NCBI GenBank assembly: GCA_020746105.1
Contig: CM036631.1
Location: 14,729,058 to 14,793,057 of the forward strand
DNA from: Trogon surrucura
Lineage: Eukaryota; Chordata; Aves; Trogoniformes; Trogonidae
Reading direction: 5' to 3'
DNA length: 64,000 bases
The position numbers were made by a program, and so were the translations under genes. This document shows positions 38,901 to 53,900 of the stretch, in pieces. The notes beneath the pieces were generated by a model. The model was not told where the DNA came from, ran no database searches, and was given only the letters and a program-made list of their open reading frames with translations. The stretch's first letter is position 1. Each line of letters opens with the position of its first letter.

Positions 38901-41900
38901 TTAAAGAAATACGATTTTTATTTAGCATTATTCACGATACACATTTAACATTAAAGTTCACATGAAGCAAACGCAACAAGGACAGAAAATTGCGTCTTGT
39001 TCTGAGACTTTTCCTCTCATAATTCAACTTCTGCAGTTCCCTTCCAGAGATGAAGCCTAACACAGGAATACGATATCCCAAACCACATTTGAGTGCTTCT
39101 CTGTGACTTACAGAACATGAAATAGAGTGGGGGAGAAGGTGTAGCCTCCTGCAGAGCTGCTGAGGGGGGATTTGAAAGGACAGCTCGTTTGACATCCAGG
39201 GCAGTTGGAAGGGACCATGCCAAGCAGCACTTGCTGCAACACTTTTCAAAGTATAACGTGGACTCGTTGCCCCGTTCCACTGCTGCTAATCGGTGCTTTG
39301 GAACGTGACTGCGAGCGTGCTTTCATCTTATATTTAACATTAGCCTTTTGGGATGCTAAGTGGTTTCAAAAAGAGCTTGTGTGGCAGTTATAGCTGCCTT
39401 TTATTGTTAACGGCGATAAGGGGTGCAAGATATCTAACTTCCCTTTCCTGCTTTGAAATTCCAAGTGCGTGGAGCCCATGATGTGGTTGTTCCCTGTAGC
39501 TGAAGTGCGTTGGGCTTGCTGGGAGTGCAGGTTATCAGGGCTAGGTCTGACCAGGGAAGGCAGCTGCAGCCACACGGGAACGGAGAAGAAAAAGACAAAC
39601 ATTGAATTGATTTGCGATGAAACGTTTCATATGAGATTGGGAAAAAAACAAACCGACCTCACAAAAAAACTTCAACGTAGCTTTTGCTTGTAGACTGTCT
39701 TTTATGTTCCTGGATATATAGTAAAAAAACCTGTAAGTACGAGAAACTAAAGGGAGTAAACGAAGAGTTAAAATCTGTGACAACAGGCTACCTGAGAAAG
39801 GTAAATAGGGCAAAATGGCACCATAGGACAAGAAGGTGAGCAAGACTAACTGAAAAATGGACTGAAACAAAAGGAGCTCATAGCAGAGGCTGGGAGGAAG
39901 AGGAGGGATGCAGGATTTTTAAACCGTCGAAGGAACACTGGGCATATAACAATAATTCTGGTAGTATGTCCCGTTGTTTGAAATACCCGATAGTAAAAGA
40001 TATAATGAATGTAACCCAGCATCATCCTACCCTTTGTGCCTTTCTCTTTTGTATTCTTGTTTCTTGAAGTTCTCTCCTGCCTTTCTCATACGTGTTTTTA
40101 AACCACAGGGCAAATATTGACCCTTCCGCCTGCCGCAAAGCGAACAGGAATATAGTCACTCCCTGTGAGTCTTTGATGAATAGAAGCCAAAGACCTTTTA
40201 CTTTTTAAAAAATAAAATAATAACTGTATAACAGGAAACCTCTGTGTGACAGCCCGTTGACTCACTGGGTCCCAGGCTCCCCAGACGAGCTGGGCAAGGG
40301 GCAGCAGGTACTTCTGCCCACGATTCTCCTCTGCTCTCTGCTCCCCTGCCAGCGCTTGCCCAAGAGCGTCGCTGTGCAGGAGCCTTGTGCAAAGTTTATT
40401 TGACAATAAATGCAATAAATCGTAAAATAAATATGTCTAGTTTGCCACTGAGGTCGTGCAAGCTCAGTAACGTTAAGGTCAGCCTGTGTTGGTCCAGTTT
40501 GTGATTGTTTTGGTTGGAAAAGACCTTTAAGATCATCGAGTTCAACTGTTAAATAAGTCCTTGGGTTGAAGCCAACTCATGCCTTCGGAGGGGAGGGATG
40601 AGCTGGCCCAGCACATCACCTAGTCTGGGGAGCGGAGGCCTTCAGGTCTTTGATCGATGTCTGCTGTGAGCAAAAATAGAGTTTCTGCTCTGCGAGCAGT
40701 TGGATGTAACTCCCTTTCCCCGATCAATTCTCGTGGTAGCTGGCTGTTTAGTTAAGCCTTTCTGTCTTGTAGGGTAACTCGGCATGGAAATCTTTAAGCC
40801 CTGCTCTCCTCAATGCCATGAGTTTAATAAAAGAATGACGACTTCATCGACATCTTGGTTTTGCCAATATTTGAGCTGTACACAAAAAAGATTGTGCTTT
40901 TCACTGGCAGTAACCCTTTCCTTTCTTTTACTTCTATAGGTTTATGAAATATTGAAGAGAACGACATGTACCAAAGCAAAATATAGCATGGGTAAGGACC
41001 TTCATTTAGCTTTAAGATCGATATCGTTTTCAGGTATTGAAAATAATTGCGAGTCGTAACCGGCTGCGGAGTTTACCTTTCTCCCCTGCTCTCAGACTTG
41101 ATGGATGTGGGTAGAATTGTTTTATTTGGAAATGTAATTTAATTAGTGTAGCTCTTTGGAATGTTTTCAAATGTGAATTTATAGATCTGAGTAAATTAAA
41201 TGGTAAGTGAGCCCCTGCAGATGTTATTTAAGTCCTTTGTGGCGGGACTGGATGTGTAACAAACCTGTGGATAATACGCGCTCTGCGTTGGCTCAGTTTT
41301 GCACTCACTGAAGTGGATGAGGGCATTGCCATGAATGTCAGTAACTGCAGTGAAAGCCCTAATGGCTCATTTTAAGCAGGAACCTCACATTTGGGATGGC
41401 TCTTCAATGACTTGAGTGACAAGGTCTTAACTGATGACCGCCCGAAACACTGTCCTAAGTGGAACTGAGATTAACCCAGTGGAACAGCTGAGGGCTAAGG
41501 CTCGTGCTGAACGCTGGCCCAGCTCTTAGCCTTCAGAATAGTTTTTGCAAGTCAGCGGATGCAAAGTTTGTACGGCCCCGGCCAGGAGTTCGAGGATTTC
41601 AGTCTTAGGGCTTGTGCTGTAAGAATTAAATTCATGAGACAGGGAATCAGGTCAACCTGAAGATTTGTTGGCACCTTTTTCTGTCCAGCTGTTATATATT
41701 TTATTTTTCATGTGTATCATGAAATATAGGTATATACTTGATGGTGGGACCAAAGGTAACAAATAGTTAATGGTAAACCAAGTTATATATGGTGGAAGGC
41801 CAAATCCCCTCATATCCAAGCCTCTTAACAGACAACCAACAGAAACAACTTGTGTGAGGAAAGGGCATGAGCGTAGGAGAAAGTGTTTGATAGCTGTTCA

Positions 41901-44900
41901 AATCTTTATAGCATTTATTTGCCTACAAGCAGTTAAACAAAACAATGGGAACTTGAATTACAGGTAGTTCTGTTCAATATTGACCCATCAACTGCTTAGA
42001 AATACATCAAATAGAAGAATAATTATGCCAGGAATTATTTCCATGCTTTGACTTTTCTGTTGAAGTAACAACATACAATGTACAATAGTTGAGTCCTTAT
42101 ATACACTAAATTTTGGTGTTCAGCCAGTATTAACAAAAGTACTGTTTCCCCATAGCATGGAAAATCCAAATTAATCTGTGACTTTCAGGACCCTTTTTGA
42201 GGCTGGTGCTGGATGGTTTTCATTGAAAATTACGTATTTGCACTCTTGAAGGGGGAAGGTCATACAGCTTAGTTTAAATTCTTGCCTTGGAGTTGGTTAT
42301 TCACTTGATTTTTATTTTTTTTTCTTTCTTTCCTTTTTTTTTCGGTCCAGAAATGGGAAACACAGTAAAGATTACTTGAATAGGGCAGAGGCTTAAAAAA
42401 AAAAAGGAAAGTGTTAGGATTCCTGGATTGTTCTTCTGCGTGAGGCTGGCAAGGTCACCCAGTATACCTAATAAAAATGTCATTAGGCCAGCCTGTCCGT
42501 GGGTATACTCGGCGTAACTCAATCAGTTCCTTTGTGTTCCAGCGCTGGAATGCTGGGTTACAACTCAACAAAGGCTGCAAACAGACTTGAGCAAACACAG
42601 ATAATGCTGCAACATTTCTGCCCAGCAGGAAAAAGGCCCGGGGAACGCTGCAGCCTTTGTTATTTATTTTGCAAATTTGTGAAAAAGTGGTTCTGTCTTC
42701 ATTGTTAAATATTGATATGTAGAAGGGTACTCTTTGGTCAGTTGTACGGCCCTGGAGAAATCATTTATCTGCTCAGTGGTTGATCCTGCCAGAAGTGTGG
42801 ACACATTTGCAGACGATTCATAGTGCTGGATAATCTTAGGTAGGACTCTGAAAATTAATGATACTGCAGGATCCTGAGCACTCCTGGAGCAGTTCCTCTG
42901 GCAGGTGATTAGTATCTGAAAAGGGTTAATGAACTTGAAAAATTCTCGTTTCCAGAACAATCAAAAGTGTCTCCGTGAACCTACAGGGAGCTGTTTCCTG
43001 GTTCGTAGTCGCTGTTTCTTCAAATCCAGTCCCACGCTCTTTTCTTAGCAATGAACTGATGGGTAACACGGAGCACACTGTAGCACATCATTTGTCTTGT
43101 CTTCTTCCAAGTCTTTGCAAATTCTCCACGATACCAGTGGCGAGATTTTTTTTTTTCATTTTTTTTCATTTTTTATATTGGCATGATTCGTTGTAGCCTT
43201 GCACAAAGACAAGCACTTGACTTAGCTCTGCTTCAGCTGGTTCGTTGAATCCCCAAAAGTATCTTTGGGGATAACACGACACCTTCAGACGTGGGTAATA
43301 CTCCATAATTGGATGCAGCTATATTAGTGCCAGCAGCTGCAGCAAGAACATTAGAGAAGCAATGTGCTACAGCCCTCAAAGGTCTGGGTCCAGCTGAGTG
43401 ACCTTTGGGAAGGGGGAAGCGAGCTGCAGTGTTGAAGAGCCCATTGGCATGGTGCTTCCTGCAAATTTCCACGTTATCTCCTCCCCACCGACCCGTCCTC
43501 TGGCCCCAAGTTCAGGAGCGGGAAGGCAGGACTCCTCCAAGTCCCTCGTGCCACGTACATTATATAGATGAAGCATTAATTGCTCTCAGCCTCATGCATG
43601 TCACTAATAAACGGATGTGTAAACAGGGAAAGGAGAGGGAAGAAAGAAGGAAACTACCCTTTTAAATAAAAGACGAAAATGTGGTAAATATGGTAAGTAT
43701 TACGCCAAGGTCTTCGCAAAGGCTTTCCCTACAATTTCTCCTAACCAATCTGAAACCTGAATTCAAAACTTTGTGTGGATGATGCGTGCGTATGCGTGTT
43801 CCCGTGTGCCATCAATTCCAGCCATATCCTTCTTGTGATCCAGCCTTCTGCTACACTTTTTCAAATCTGCAGGCTTGCCCTTAAATCAATCTGACTTCTC
43901 AGAAGATGTAATTTATTTTAATGACTAATTTCAAGTCATTGGCTTCTAATTCTTGATTCTCAAATATATATGACTTCCTCTTGCTCTCTGCAGTTTTCCA
44001 TTTCGCAAAATGAGTCGTGTTTAATAACCTATATGATTAAAATTGAAACTACATGGAAAGGAATGAGATGGCAGAAAAATCGTTATCTGACCAAATGACT
44101 GTTATTTTGAGGGAAATCTCCAGGAAGGATGATAAAGTGAGGCTGTGCAAGCTTGAAATTGCAAGTAACTGTTGCGTCTTTATTTTTCAAGGGATCACCA
44201 GTCTGCTTGCCAATGGAGTTTACAGTGCTGCATATCCTTTGCATGATGTAAGTGATCTCGGAATATATTTTGCACATCTACTATCTGATACCAAGAAATC
44301 CTTAATGTGTTGCGTATTAGTGGCATCATCCCAAACAGGAGGGTTTTGGATGCTGACTTGTATCATGACTGCAGTAACTTCTGCGGGTTGTTTCCATCAT
44401 TGTGCTAACTTTTAATGAATTCCCCACCTCTGTTCTACCTTTGGCCATCATAAGTGACGTCTGAACGTAACATTAGAAGAGTTGTTTCGGTGGCTTAGCA
44501 AACAAAACGTTCCTCTTGTTTCCTGACCTTCTGCTCACAAAGTCCCTGGCATCAGTGCTGGGAAGTTATTTCTGGGGCACCAAGTGCCTCGTTCCTCATC
44601 CACATCTCCCTGGTATTCCCCTTGCAAGGATGGGGATGCCACAGTGGCTGCGTGTCCGTGCAATTGGCTGCCACCGGAGGAAAATCCATAAGCAGGAATT
44701 TGATGTATTTCATGGGACTGGGTGTGACTGCAGATCTTATTGGTGAAACCGGCTTTTGAGCAGTTGGGGAAGATGTCACGAGTGCGTTGAACTATAGTGT
44801 TCGTGGTGAGGATTGGAGAATTAGGGAAATGTTGGAATTTGTGATGGCACTCACACCCGAGCTGGGGATCCCCATCCTGCCAGAGGTTGGATACTTATGA

Positions 44901-47900
44901 CAGCTTTATGTAAGAGGTTCAAGGCTACAACTGACAACCACATGCTCTTAGCTAGACCCTTACAGAGGGGATTGGCAGATGCCAAGGGGTAGCGGCACTC
45001 GCGCTGCTCTCGACGTCCTGGCTGTGCGAGCACACACGCGCTGTCAAGCCTGGTGCCGGTTTTCTGGCGTGGGACGTGAAGATATGAAGTGTCTCTTCCC
45101 GATTTCTCTGTTCCCCTCACTCGCGCTGGTTTTACGTGGGACTGTGAACGTTTTATCTCGGTGTAACTGAGACCAGAACAGCCTCCTTATCTGCCTGATG
45201 TTTATCATAAACGGCAGGCGCTCTTAAACGACGGCGATATCGCTTAGAAATCCAGGAAGGTTAAATAAACTTCTCTGCATGTACTCGTCTCACATCTTTA
45301 GACAGCTAATGATAGTCCTGTATATAAGTTATTTATTGTCTTCGTTTACTCCTTTATCGTATTTAAAAATAGCTCCAAATTAAAACCTCAGATCTAATCA
45401 GCCCTGAGTGTTTGGAGAGTCTGGATAGAGATCAGCTCTCTCAGCTGCTCTCTTCCCTTTCGAGTGGACTGAGCTGAACCCCAAATACCACGGCAATACC
45501 GCATCCTTTCCCTTGACATTTTTAGGCCACCTTTATCACTTATTCATTCCTTTTCCCCCAGGGATGGACATTATTACTCTTTCTTAATGCGCCTGACGAC
45601 AGAAGACAAAGTGTGCAATGACAAATGAACTCCTAAAATACAGTGTTATTTTACAGATTGCTTTTTTTCTGGTTTTGATGCATTAAGTGAGTGGGATACA
45701 TGGGTATGCAAGACACATCGCAGCTCTAGGTGTGACTCACTGAATGACACAGATTTTTTTTAATTTTTTTTTTTTTTGCAGGGTGACTATGAAGGTGAAA
45801 ACGTTGAACCCAATGACAGAAAAGTAAGTCGATGTAAAGGGCGTTTAACATATTTGCACAAATCCCAGTCACCTGTTGGAATCGACACGTTTTGCCCAGA
45901 TTTCACAGAAAACGCCGCAAAAGGGCACTAAATGCCAAGCAGCAGAAGCACAGAAGTACTTTCTAGGGTTTGAATTTGCCCAAATGTGGAATGAGAGTAT
46001 TGACAGCATTTATGTATAATACAGCATTTAAGTGTAACTCCTCCTAAAGTTCAAATTATGTCATTTCAGGCCAGCTCTGATGAGAATATGCTCATCATGT
46101 TCTGGCACCCGTATCTGACATAAATCCTGCTTCTCCCCATGGTGAGGTCTGGTCTCAGCACCGCAAGCTTTGCTGAATTAATGTGCTGCTGGCTGGGAGC
46201 GCGAGGGTCAGAACTGAGCGGGGAGAAGGGAGGCGGTTGGAAAAACAGGCACAAAAGTTATTGGGAAAGGTAACGATGGAAGATTTATCAGAAATGAGAC
46301 ATCCTCAGCAAAAATTTCCTGCGCACCAGAGCCCGCCCTGTGGATGTGTAGCGATGCGTTGCATCACTTTTCAGTTTAAATTGTGTTTAAATTGTGGTTT
46401 TATCGTCTGTGGGCTGAAAAAGAAAAAGCGAATTTTCCAACCCTTTGCAGAAATGCTGATTTTTTTAAAATTCAGGGCACAGTTACGACATACTCCTGAT
46501 CCCACTGCCCTAGAGAAGATAGAGGTTTTTTTTTTCTGTCTATCAGGCAAAAATTGAAGTAGAGAGGTTACGACCATTTCTCTCGGCAGGAGTTACTAAA
46601 TTTGGGTGCCGTATGTGTCGGTCTTTCAGACTTCAAACTCCCAAGTTTGTTTCATAGTCAGGGCTCCAAAGAAATGCTGTGGGCATTCAGGCTGTCAAAA
46701 AAGCAGATTTTCAGGTTGGTCATATAAAAAATAGGTACCCAAAATTAAAGGTCTGCTGGACATTATGGTGCAAATAGCTCATCAAAAGTCAGGGACCATT
46801 ATTCCTCCCCCTCTATTGATTTGTGTTAAAAATACCACATACCTGTCATTTCATTATTAAGCAACACATTGCTTAACCAAAAATAGGATGAAAGTCCGTG
46901 TTTTCTCAAAGCGGCTGGATTATCATCGTCTTTATTAACTTTTCAAACCTCACAAATTCACTCATTTCACAAGTTCGCTCTGTGTTTGGAAATGTTTACC
47001 TTGGCTTTTGACTTCCAGTTCCCTCAAATAATCTCCTGGTGTGTTTTGGCATGTCTGTTCTGGTGTCTTGAAGCTTTCTTAAATCTGATCCAGTGCTAGG
47101 CCAGGCTTGTGCCTTTTTTTAACAACAAAATTAAAGATTTGAGGCATAGAAATGAAGTAAATATTTAGGGCCAGTGTGCTGATCTCCTCTAATCATGTCT
47201 TTGAAGCTCTGCTTTGAGTATCGAGCTGATAAATGTCAGGATAAATGAGATAATTCATTTGTACTTTAGACACGAATTTGAAGGCTTGTGCAAAACCGAA
47301 ACATGGCACTGCTGCAAAATCTCAGTATCTTCCTGATTAGCTTAGATCACAGAAAAGGAATCTAATCTAATCTTGGCGTGTAAAAATGAAGCAAAAAAAA
47401 TAATAGAAGGAAGGGTCTTAGCTAGTGCATGTGCATGTTGAGGTGTCCCAAATCCTTAATTGTTTCCCAGACACAGGCAGATGGCCTTCGACTTTTGGAA
47501 AGAAACCTAAAGCAGAACAAAAATTAAATTTGCAAGACTGTTGCTGTTTAACAAAGGCCTGCCTTTAGGTTTCCAGTTTCGGCTCTTACCATTGTGAGGA
47601 AGCTACTGAAGATAAGTCTGCTTGGGTTTTTGACGTCATATTGTATTTTTATTTTATGGCTGTTCTTCTGTGTAGGTTAATAATGTTGTCCTCCCTCTAG
47701 CAATAACTGGTTTACAGCTCGGTTCCCCATTGCAGTTTCCTCCACAGCTCAGCAGGTTCTGCAGCCCTCACCCACCAACAGAGGTTTGCATAACCCAGCT
47801 CTGACTGCCCTTTTTCTTTTTTTTTTTTTGTACTCAATGTTCAATGAAAAGAAACACCTCAGCAATAATCAGGTCATGCTCTTACATTGGAGGAAAAAGG

Positions 47901-50900
47901 ATAAAGATGTTGTTGCTAGATGAATTAATGGAACCAGAAGTGACCATCAAAGCATCTCCTTGAAATATCAGTAGCTGGTCCAGGACTATCCTACTACCAA
48001 GTTTGTGGGTTGAAGCAGGGAGAGAAGCAGAAAAGGCAGATCTGACTTCACGAGCAGACGTAAAGCTTTTCCTCCCAATGCCCCACAGAGGAGGCGATGG
48101 CTCAGTGGCCAGCAAGCACAGCTCGTCTTCTCCAGTAATTTTTCTTTTGTACTCGCGCTGATTTCTTGTTCATTCTGTTAGCTGAACTACGAAAAAAATC
48201 AGATCCGAGAAGCGCTGTTTACATATTTTACAAAGTAAAAGAGAAGTCGAAGGTCTCGGAGGAACCTATTTTTGTGAGGGATTCAATCCTATAAATCATG
48301 AATGGGGATCTTTGTTTTTCTTGGCCCGTACCCTAACGGAAGGGATGGGTGGAAATGATTGTGTTCTTCTAGTTTAAAGCTGGAAAAATCTTAAATGCAG
48401 CCTCTGAGGCACCTCTGCACAGCACCTCTTGAGGGATGCTGAATGTTATAGTTTGCATAATGAAAAAACCACAGTTTATTCTAAGTTTTTTCTAAGCATA
48501 TCATCTTCCACCTCCATTCTGCTAGATCCCTCAGTTCAAGAAAGACAGGGAACTGCTGGAGAGAGTCCAGCACAGGGCAACTGGGATGGTTAAGGGAGTG
48601 GAGCATCTCCCTTCTGAGGAAAGGCTGAGGGAGCTGGGGCTCTTTAGTTTGGAGAAGAGGAGGCTGAGGGGTGACCTCATGAATGTTTATAAATATGTCA
48701 CGGGGGAATGTCAGGAGGATGGAGCCAGGCTCTTCTCGGTGACAACCACTGATAGGACAAGGGGTAATGGGCTGAAACTGGAACATAAGAGGTTCCGCTT
48801 AAACTCGAGAAGAAACTTCTTCTCAGTGAGGGTGACGGAGCCCTGGCACAGGCTGCCCAGGGAGGTTGTGGAGTCTCCTTCCCTGGAGACATTCAAGACC
48901 TGCCTGGACACGTTCCTGTGTAGCATTATCGAGGCGTTCCTGCTCTGGCAGGGGGATTGGACTGGATGATCTTTCGAGGTCCCTTCCAATCCCTGACATT
49001 CTGTGATACCTCCTACAGATCATAAAATCGGGACTACTCTCCCCATCTCTGCTCTAGTTACCCATCAGCCCAGCCACCGAAGATCCCTTTCAGGTACTAG
49101 AATTCACCGCTGGATCACACGTGCCGAATCACCAGATGTGTTTGTAATACTTAATGCAAACTGCGCGTAGCGGCAGATTCTGGATTGAGACCGACTCCAC
49201 CGCGGGAGCTCCGCAGTTGCCCGGAGAAAACCACGGTGTTTTAGCTTTTGCCTCGTCTTTCTGTTTTTGCAGCTCCTGTGCGAGGAATGGGCGAGCTACG
49301 GAGTCTTTTATAAGTATCAGCCCATCGACCTGGTGAGGTGAGAGTTGAGTCCTTAATGTCGTGTTTTCCCGGCGCGGCGATGGGGCTGGTGAGGTGTCCC
49401 CGTGGGAGCGCTGCCCTCGGTGCCACCCCAGGGGACTGCGGAGAACGGGAAGTTCACTGGGGGAAAAGGAGTTTTCTGTGGCTTTAGGAACATGCTGATG
49501 GATCCCACCCAGTGTGAAAGCTTGCAGGGGGTGTATTTATAATAAATTTTGTTTGCTCGTGGTGAGAGCTGAGATCCTCAGGGGAAAAAAAATGAGGATT
49601 TTTATTATTTTTATTTTTTATTTTATTTTTTAAGAGGATCTGCTCACAAAAGATCCAAAGATACCAACTTAAACAGCAGCAACACGGGGGGGAAAAAATG
49701 ACTAGTTGGACTGTCTTGCTTTCATGGTGCCTGTATCTCTGGATTCACTCCAGGCATCATGAGAAAGAGAGTCCTCTGAGAAGAAAAAATTCCCACAGGT
49801 CATTAAATCTTACGTTCTTCGTGCTTAATCCAGCTGCGATTCATAATTTTAGCCATGTTATATTTTAAGAAATAGGAAACTTTTCTCTGTCTCATTTCTT
49901 TTTTTAACGTGTTTCAGAAAATACTTTGGAGAGAAGATTGGACTATATTTTGCCTGGCTGGGAGTTTATACACAAATGCTTATTCCAGCGTCAATTGTAG
50001 GGATTATTGTTTTCCTATATGGCTGTGCAACCGTGGATGAGAATATACCAAGGTAAAATAAATGACTAAATCGATTCGATTATCAGAGGCCACCAGAAAG
50101 TCAAAGGGGCTGAGAGTGGGCAGTGGAATGGCAGCACGGTATCAAATCGTTAGCATTTATTGTTAATATCTTACTTGTGGAGTTTGTACTGATGTGCTTA
50201 AAATAATTCTTGGCCAGTTGCTCAGGTGTTGGGTGGTTGTTTTTTTTTTTTTTTCCTTAAATCATTATGTTAAAGCAAACCAACAAAATACTGCTAATGA
50301 TTGGGCTGAGGGCAGCATTGTGTGACAGAAAGACGAATCAAGAATACACATGCCTAAAATAAGCAATTGTGGTCAGATTAAGAGAATCTTGATGTTCTAC
50401 TATTTTTAAGCCCTATAATTTTGCATTTATTTGCCGTGCATGGATTGTCAGCTCTAGATGAAAATTACATAGTTTGCAGAGCAACCACGAGCCTTGAGTA
50501 ACAAAGCAGATAATGGGTATCAAAAAATAGATTTTTTTTTTTTTCCTTTTTGTTCATTAAGATTGTTTTGTATTGCTTCCAACACTTGAAGAAAGTCAAA
50601 GGGAGAATCACTGTTGCTATTTCAGAGGTGGAATGCATAGAAGATAAATTGGTTAACTCCAGTCTCTTGATTCTCAGCGCTTCCCCTGTACCTTATCTGT
50701 TGCTGTGGTTCCAAACAAGAACTATTATTATTTTCTTCTTCTGTAAGATTCTATAGTAAAAAGCATAGAGCCTTATGCCTCTCATAATGCTCTCTTATTC
50801 CCTGGAAGAGAAGTAGGGCTGGGGATGGAGGGGGACAGCACCCTCGCGCGAGCTGGGAAGCGCCATGAGGGTGGTACCTGATGGTCCTACAGACCAGGAA

Positions 50901-53900
50901 CAGCTGCTGGACAGAGGAGAAAAGATCAGAACAGGGAAGATGAAGCTCTACTCACTGTGTTTTTTTTCCGTATCTTCTTGTTTCGTTGCAGTATGGAAAT
51001 GTGTGACCAGAGAAACAATATCACTATGTGTCCCTTATGTGACAGAACGTGCAGCTACTGGAAGATGAGCTCCGCTTGCGCAACTGCTCGCGCGAGTCAT
51101 CTGTTCGATAACCCTGCAACCGTCTTCTTCTCAGTGTTCATGGCTCTCTGGGGTAAGAAGATCTATGCCTTCATGTGAAGTTTTTAATTATTTAAAATGC
51201 AACAGGAAGAAACAAAAGAGATAAAGCAGTGTATTTATATTTATGCTCAGGCAGTTAACTATATAAAGAACTTTTTTTTTTTTTAATTTGGCATGACAGT
51301 GTCACCCCCAAATTTATATTCTGGACTGAAGGCTAAAATTCAAAAAGTTGCTCAGGACAAATATCAAATGAAATTGTTAAGCATCTGTCATAAAACTGCT
51401 GTGTGGTATGTCAAAATTTCATTAACGGGATTGCACAGCTTGCCAAAAAAAAAAAAAAAAAAAATCGACTTGCAGAGCCAGCTTCCACTTTAGATCATTA
51501 TAGAAGAAATGTATTAATGTACTCTGGGGTTGAGGGGAGAGCTCCGCAGGGAAGTGTAATGGCCTTTAGCATCTCAGGACAAACCGAGATTGAGTCTTGA
51601 GTGTGCTCTGAGATGCAATTAAGTTTATCAGCAAGAAGACATCATGGATGTAAACTATGAAGCTGTGGCATTACTGATATTTTTTTTGCTGGTGCTGACT
51701 GCCCCCACAGTTTGAGCACATCACTTAACCTGTCTTGGCATGTCTGCAGAACTTGGTTAAAACACCGAAACCTCTCATGAAATCTTTGTAAGTGTGTATT
51801 CAGGACCGGTTATCAAGGGCTTTTCTCCTCTGTGCTGGAGGAGGGCTGGGGACCTCCTTGCTGGGGCACCTCAACACCAGGCACCCTGGAGGAGAAGAAC
51901 CTCCTGCAGGCCGAGAGGGGCTTTTCAGATCAACAGGAATCGATGGGCTCCAAATGTCACATTTGTAACTGGGAACCCTATACCCAGAGGCTGCAGAGAA
52001 TAGGGAAATCTGCGTTATTCCCCCCCCGGTTTTGAAGTTTGATGGCCACATAGTCCCAGCATCAGTGACGGCAGCCCAAGATGATGTTTGTCCCTCCTGT
52101 ATGCCCTGTTGCAAGTTAGCAAATAACTGTTTCGGGTTGTATTTGATCCTAAAACCATAGCCCAAGCCTTTATTTGTTCTAGTATGCAGGGAACTGTTTT
52201 TACATTAACATCCCTCTGATCCAATTTTAGTGCAACTCAACATAGTTCAACTTAGAGCAGCTGCTTTTTGACCAAGGCTGTTTGAGATGACTGTGTTTTA
52301 GAGCTAAGAGCTAATGAGCTGAGACTTTATTACCATGTATCGTGAGGAAAAGGATAAAGAAGGTCCTAGAGAGGGATTTTGGGAGCAGTGGGGAGTTGGG
52401 AACACTGAGGTTCGGAGGGAAAGCTGGGAAGTGGTGTGGGGAGCTTGAACTCGACCAGCTTCGCAGCAGAGAGAAGGGATCGGTGTCTCACAGATCATCT
52501 TGCCATGTAGCATATAGGGAGAAATGTGATATATCCCAAAGCAGGATGCAGTGTCAGAGACTTTAAATAGTCTGATTCTCTCACGTAGAGAGTCAAGTAT
52601 CGGTTTCGGTCTCCCTCACCATTATTATGAACCCCACGTGGATCTCGGCACCTCATGTTCCACGGCCCAAAAAGCAGTTTTAGAGGGGAGTGTGAAATTC
52701 CTCAAGTTCTTCGGTATCAGCATAAAATTTTATCGTGGTACAATGCCATTTAAAATAAATGTTTTAGAAAGGTCTTTTTGAATTGGTAGAATCAAAGTTT
52801 TGAAATTTTGCAGATTTTGGTTCTGCAGGATTTGTCAAAACGATTTTTTTTTTAAAAAAAGGAAGTGAGCACTTTATCTTTTAAGGAGATAGTATATAAA
52901 AAAATTGCCGGTCTCTAAATGTAGGCACACATAGGCTCCAGTGCTGTTTGTGAGAAGCTCTGCATGTACGGAGAAGTTTCATTAGGCTCATGTACAGCTG
53001 AAGAGTTGAGGAGGAGGAGACCCAAGTAAGGCAAAGGGCATCCTTAGCATAGCAAGAAAATTACCCCAAGTTTAGGGGTGTTCTTGTGAGCAACCACTTG
53101 GCCAGGCTTTCTCTGCACGGCGGTGGTGTTGTAACACCCCGGAGAACTCCACTCGTGCATTAAAACAGCTCTAACGCTGAGCTGGGCTCCGGTCAGCAGT
53201 TCAGCATTGAACATGGCCCATGGCCCAGTGCTCTTCGGTATTAAATGGCATTAAAAACATCAGAGAATCCCGATAAGATCATCTGGACAGCAACCTTTGG
53301 GAATTGTTAAGCCTCGCTTCTACACACGAGCCCCGATGAAGTAAGAAAAAGCGGGTACGCCTGGCAACGCCGCGGCGCATCGCCACCTCGGCACGTTCGC
53401 CGAGGGCTTCTGACACGAGCTGGCTGCCTTCCAAACGCAGCCTTTCCGTGTGCTGTCGCTGCAAGTCAGTGCCACGGAAGCGTTTCTAGTAGCACCGAGA
53501 AACGTCTCGCTCACATTCCGTATTTCTCTCCATATTCTGCAGACCCCAGCATGAGAACCGTCCCCCATGGGGAGAGGGGAAGCAATTCCAGGACAGATCC
53601 TTTTAAAATCCAGCTGTGGCCATCCCCATTTACAGGAGGCCATGGGGGTGTCCTTCTCTATTCGACTTACTGTCCTCCTGCCCCCATTTATTTTCTGGAT
53701 ATAACATTTCTGAGCACATCTGTTAATACTCACTGCGGGAAGCTCCCCTGGGAACACCGTTTCTTGGTAGACTTGCCTCTTTCATAATCACTTATTTATT
53801 ATACGGCACTGGTGTATTCCCAGCATCTAAATATGTTCTCTGAGAACTTGCTCGGTCTCAGAGGCAGATAGACTGATATAGACTGGGATCGTTCCTTGCG

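Noticed and set aside
48586-48969. Possible host gene of 127 codons
   Set aside because: It is the C-terminal end of CR1 ORF2 inside a 5'-truncated LINE copy.
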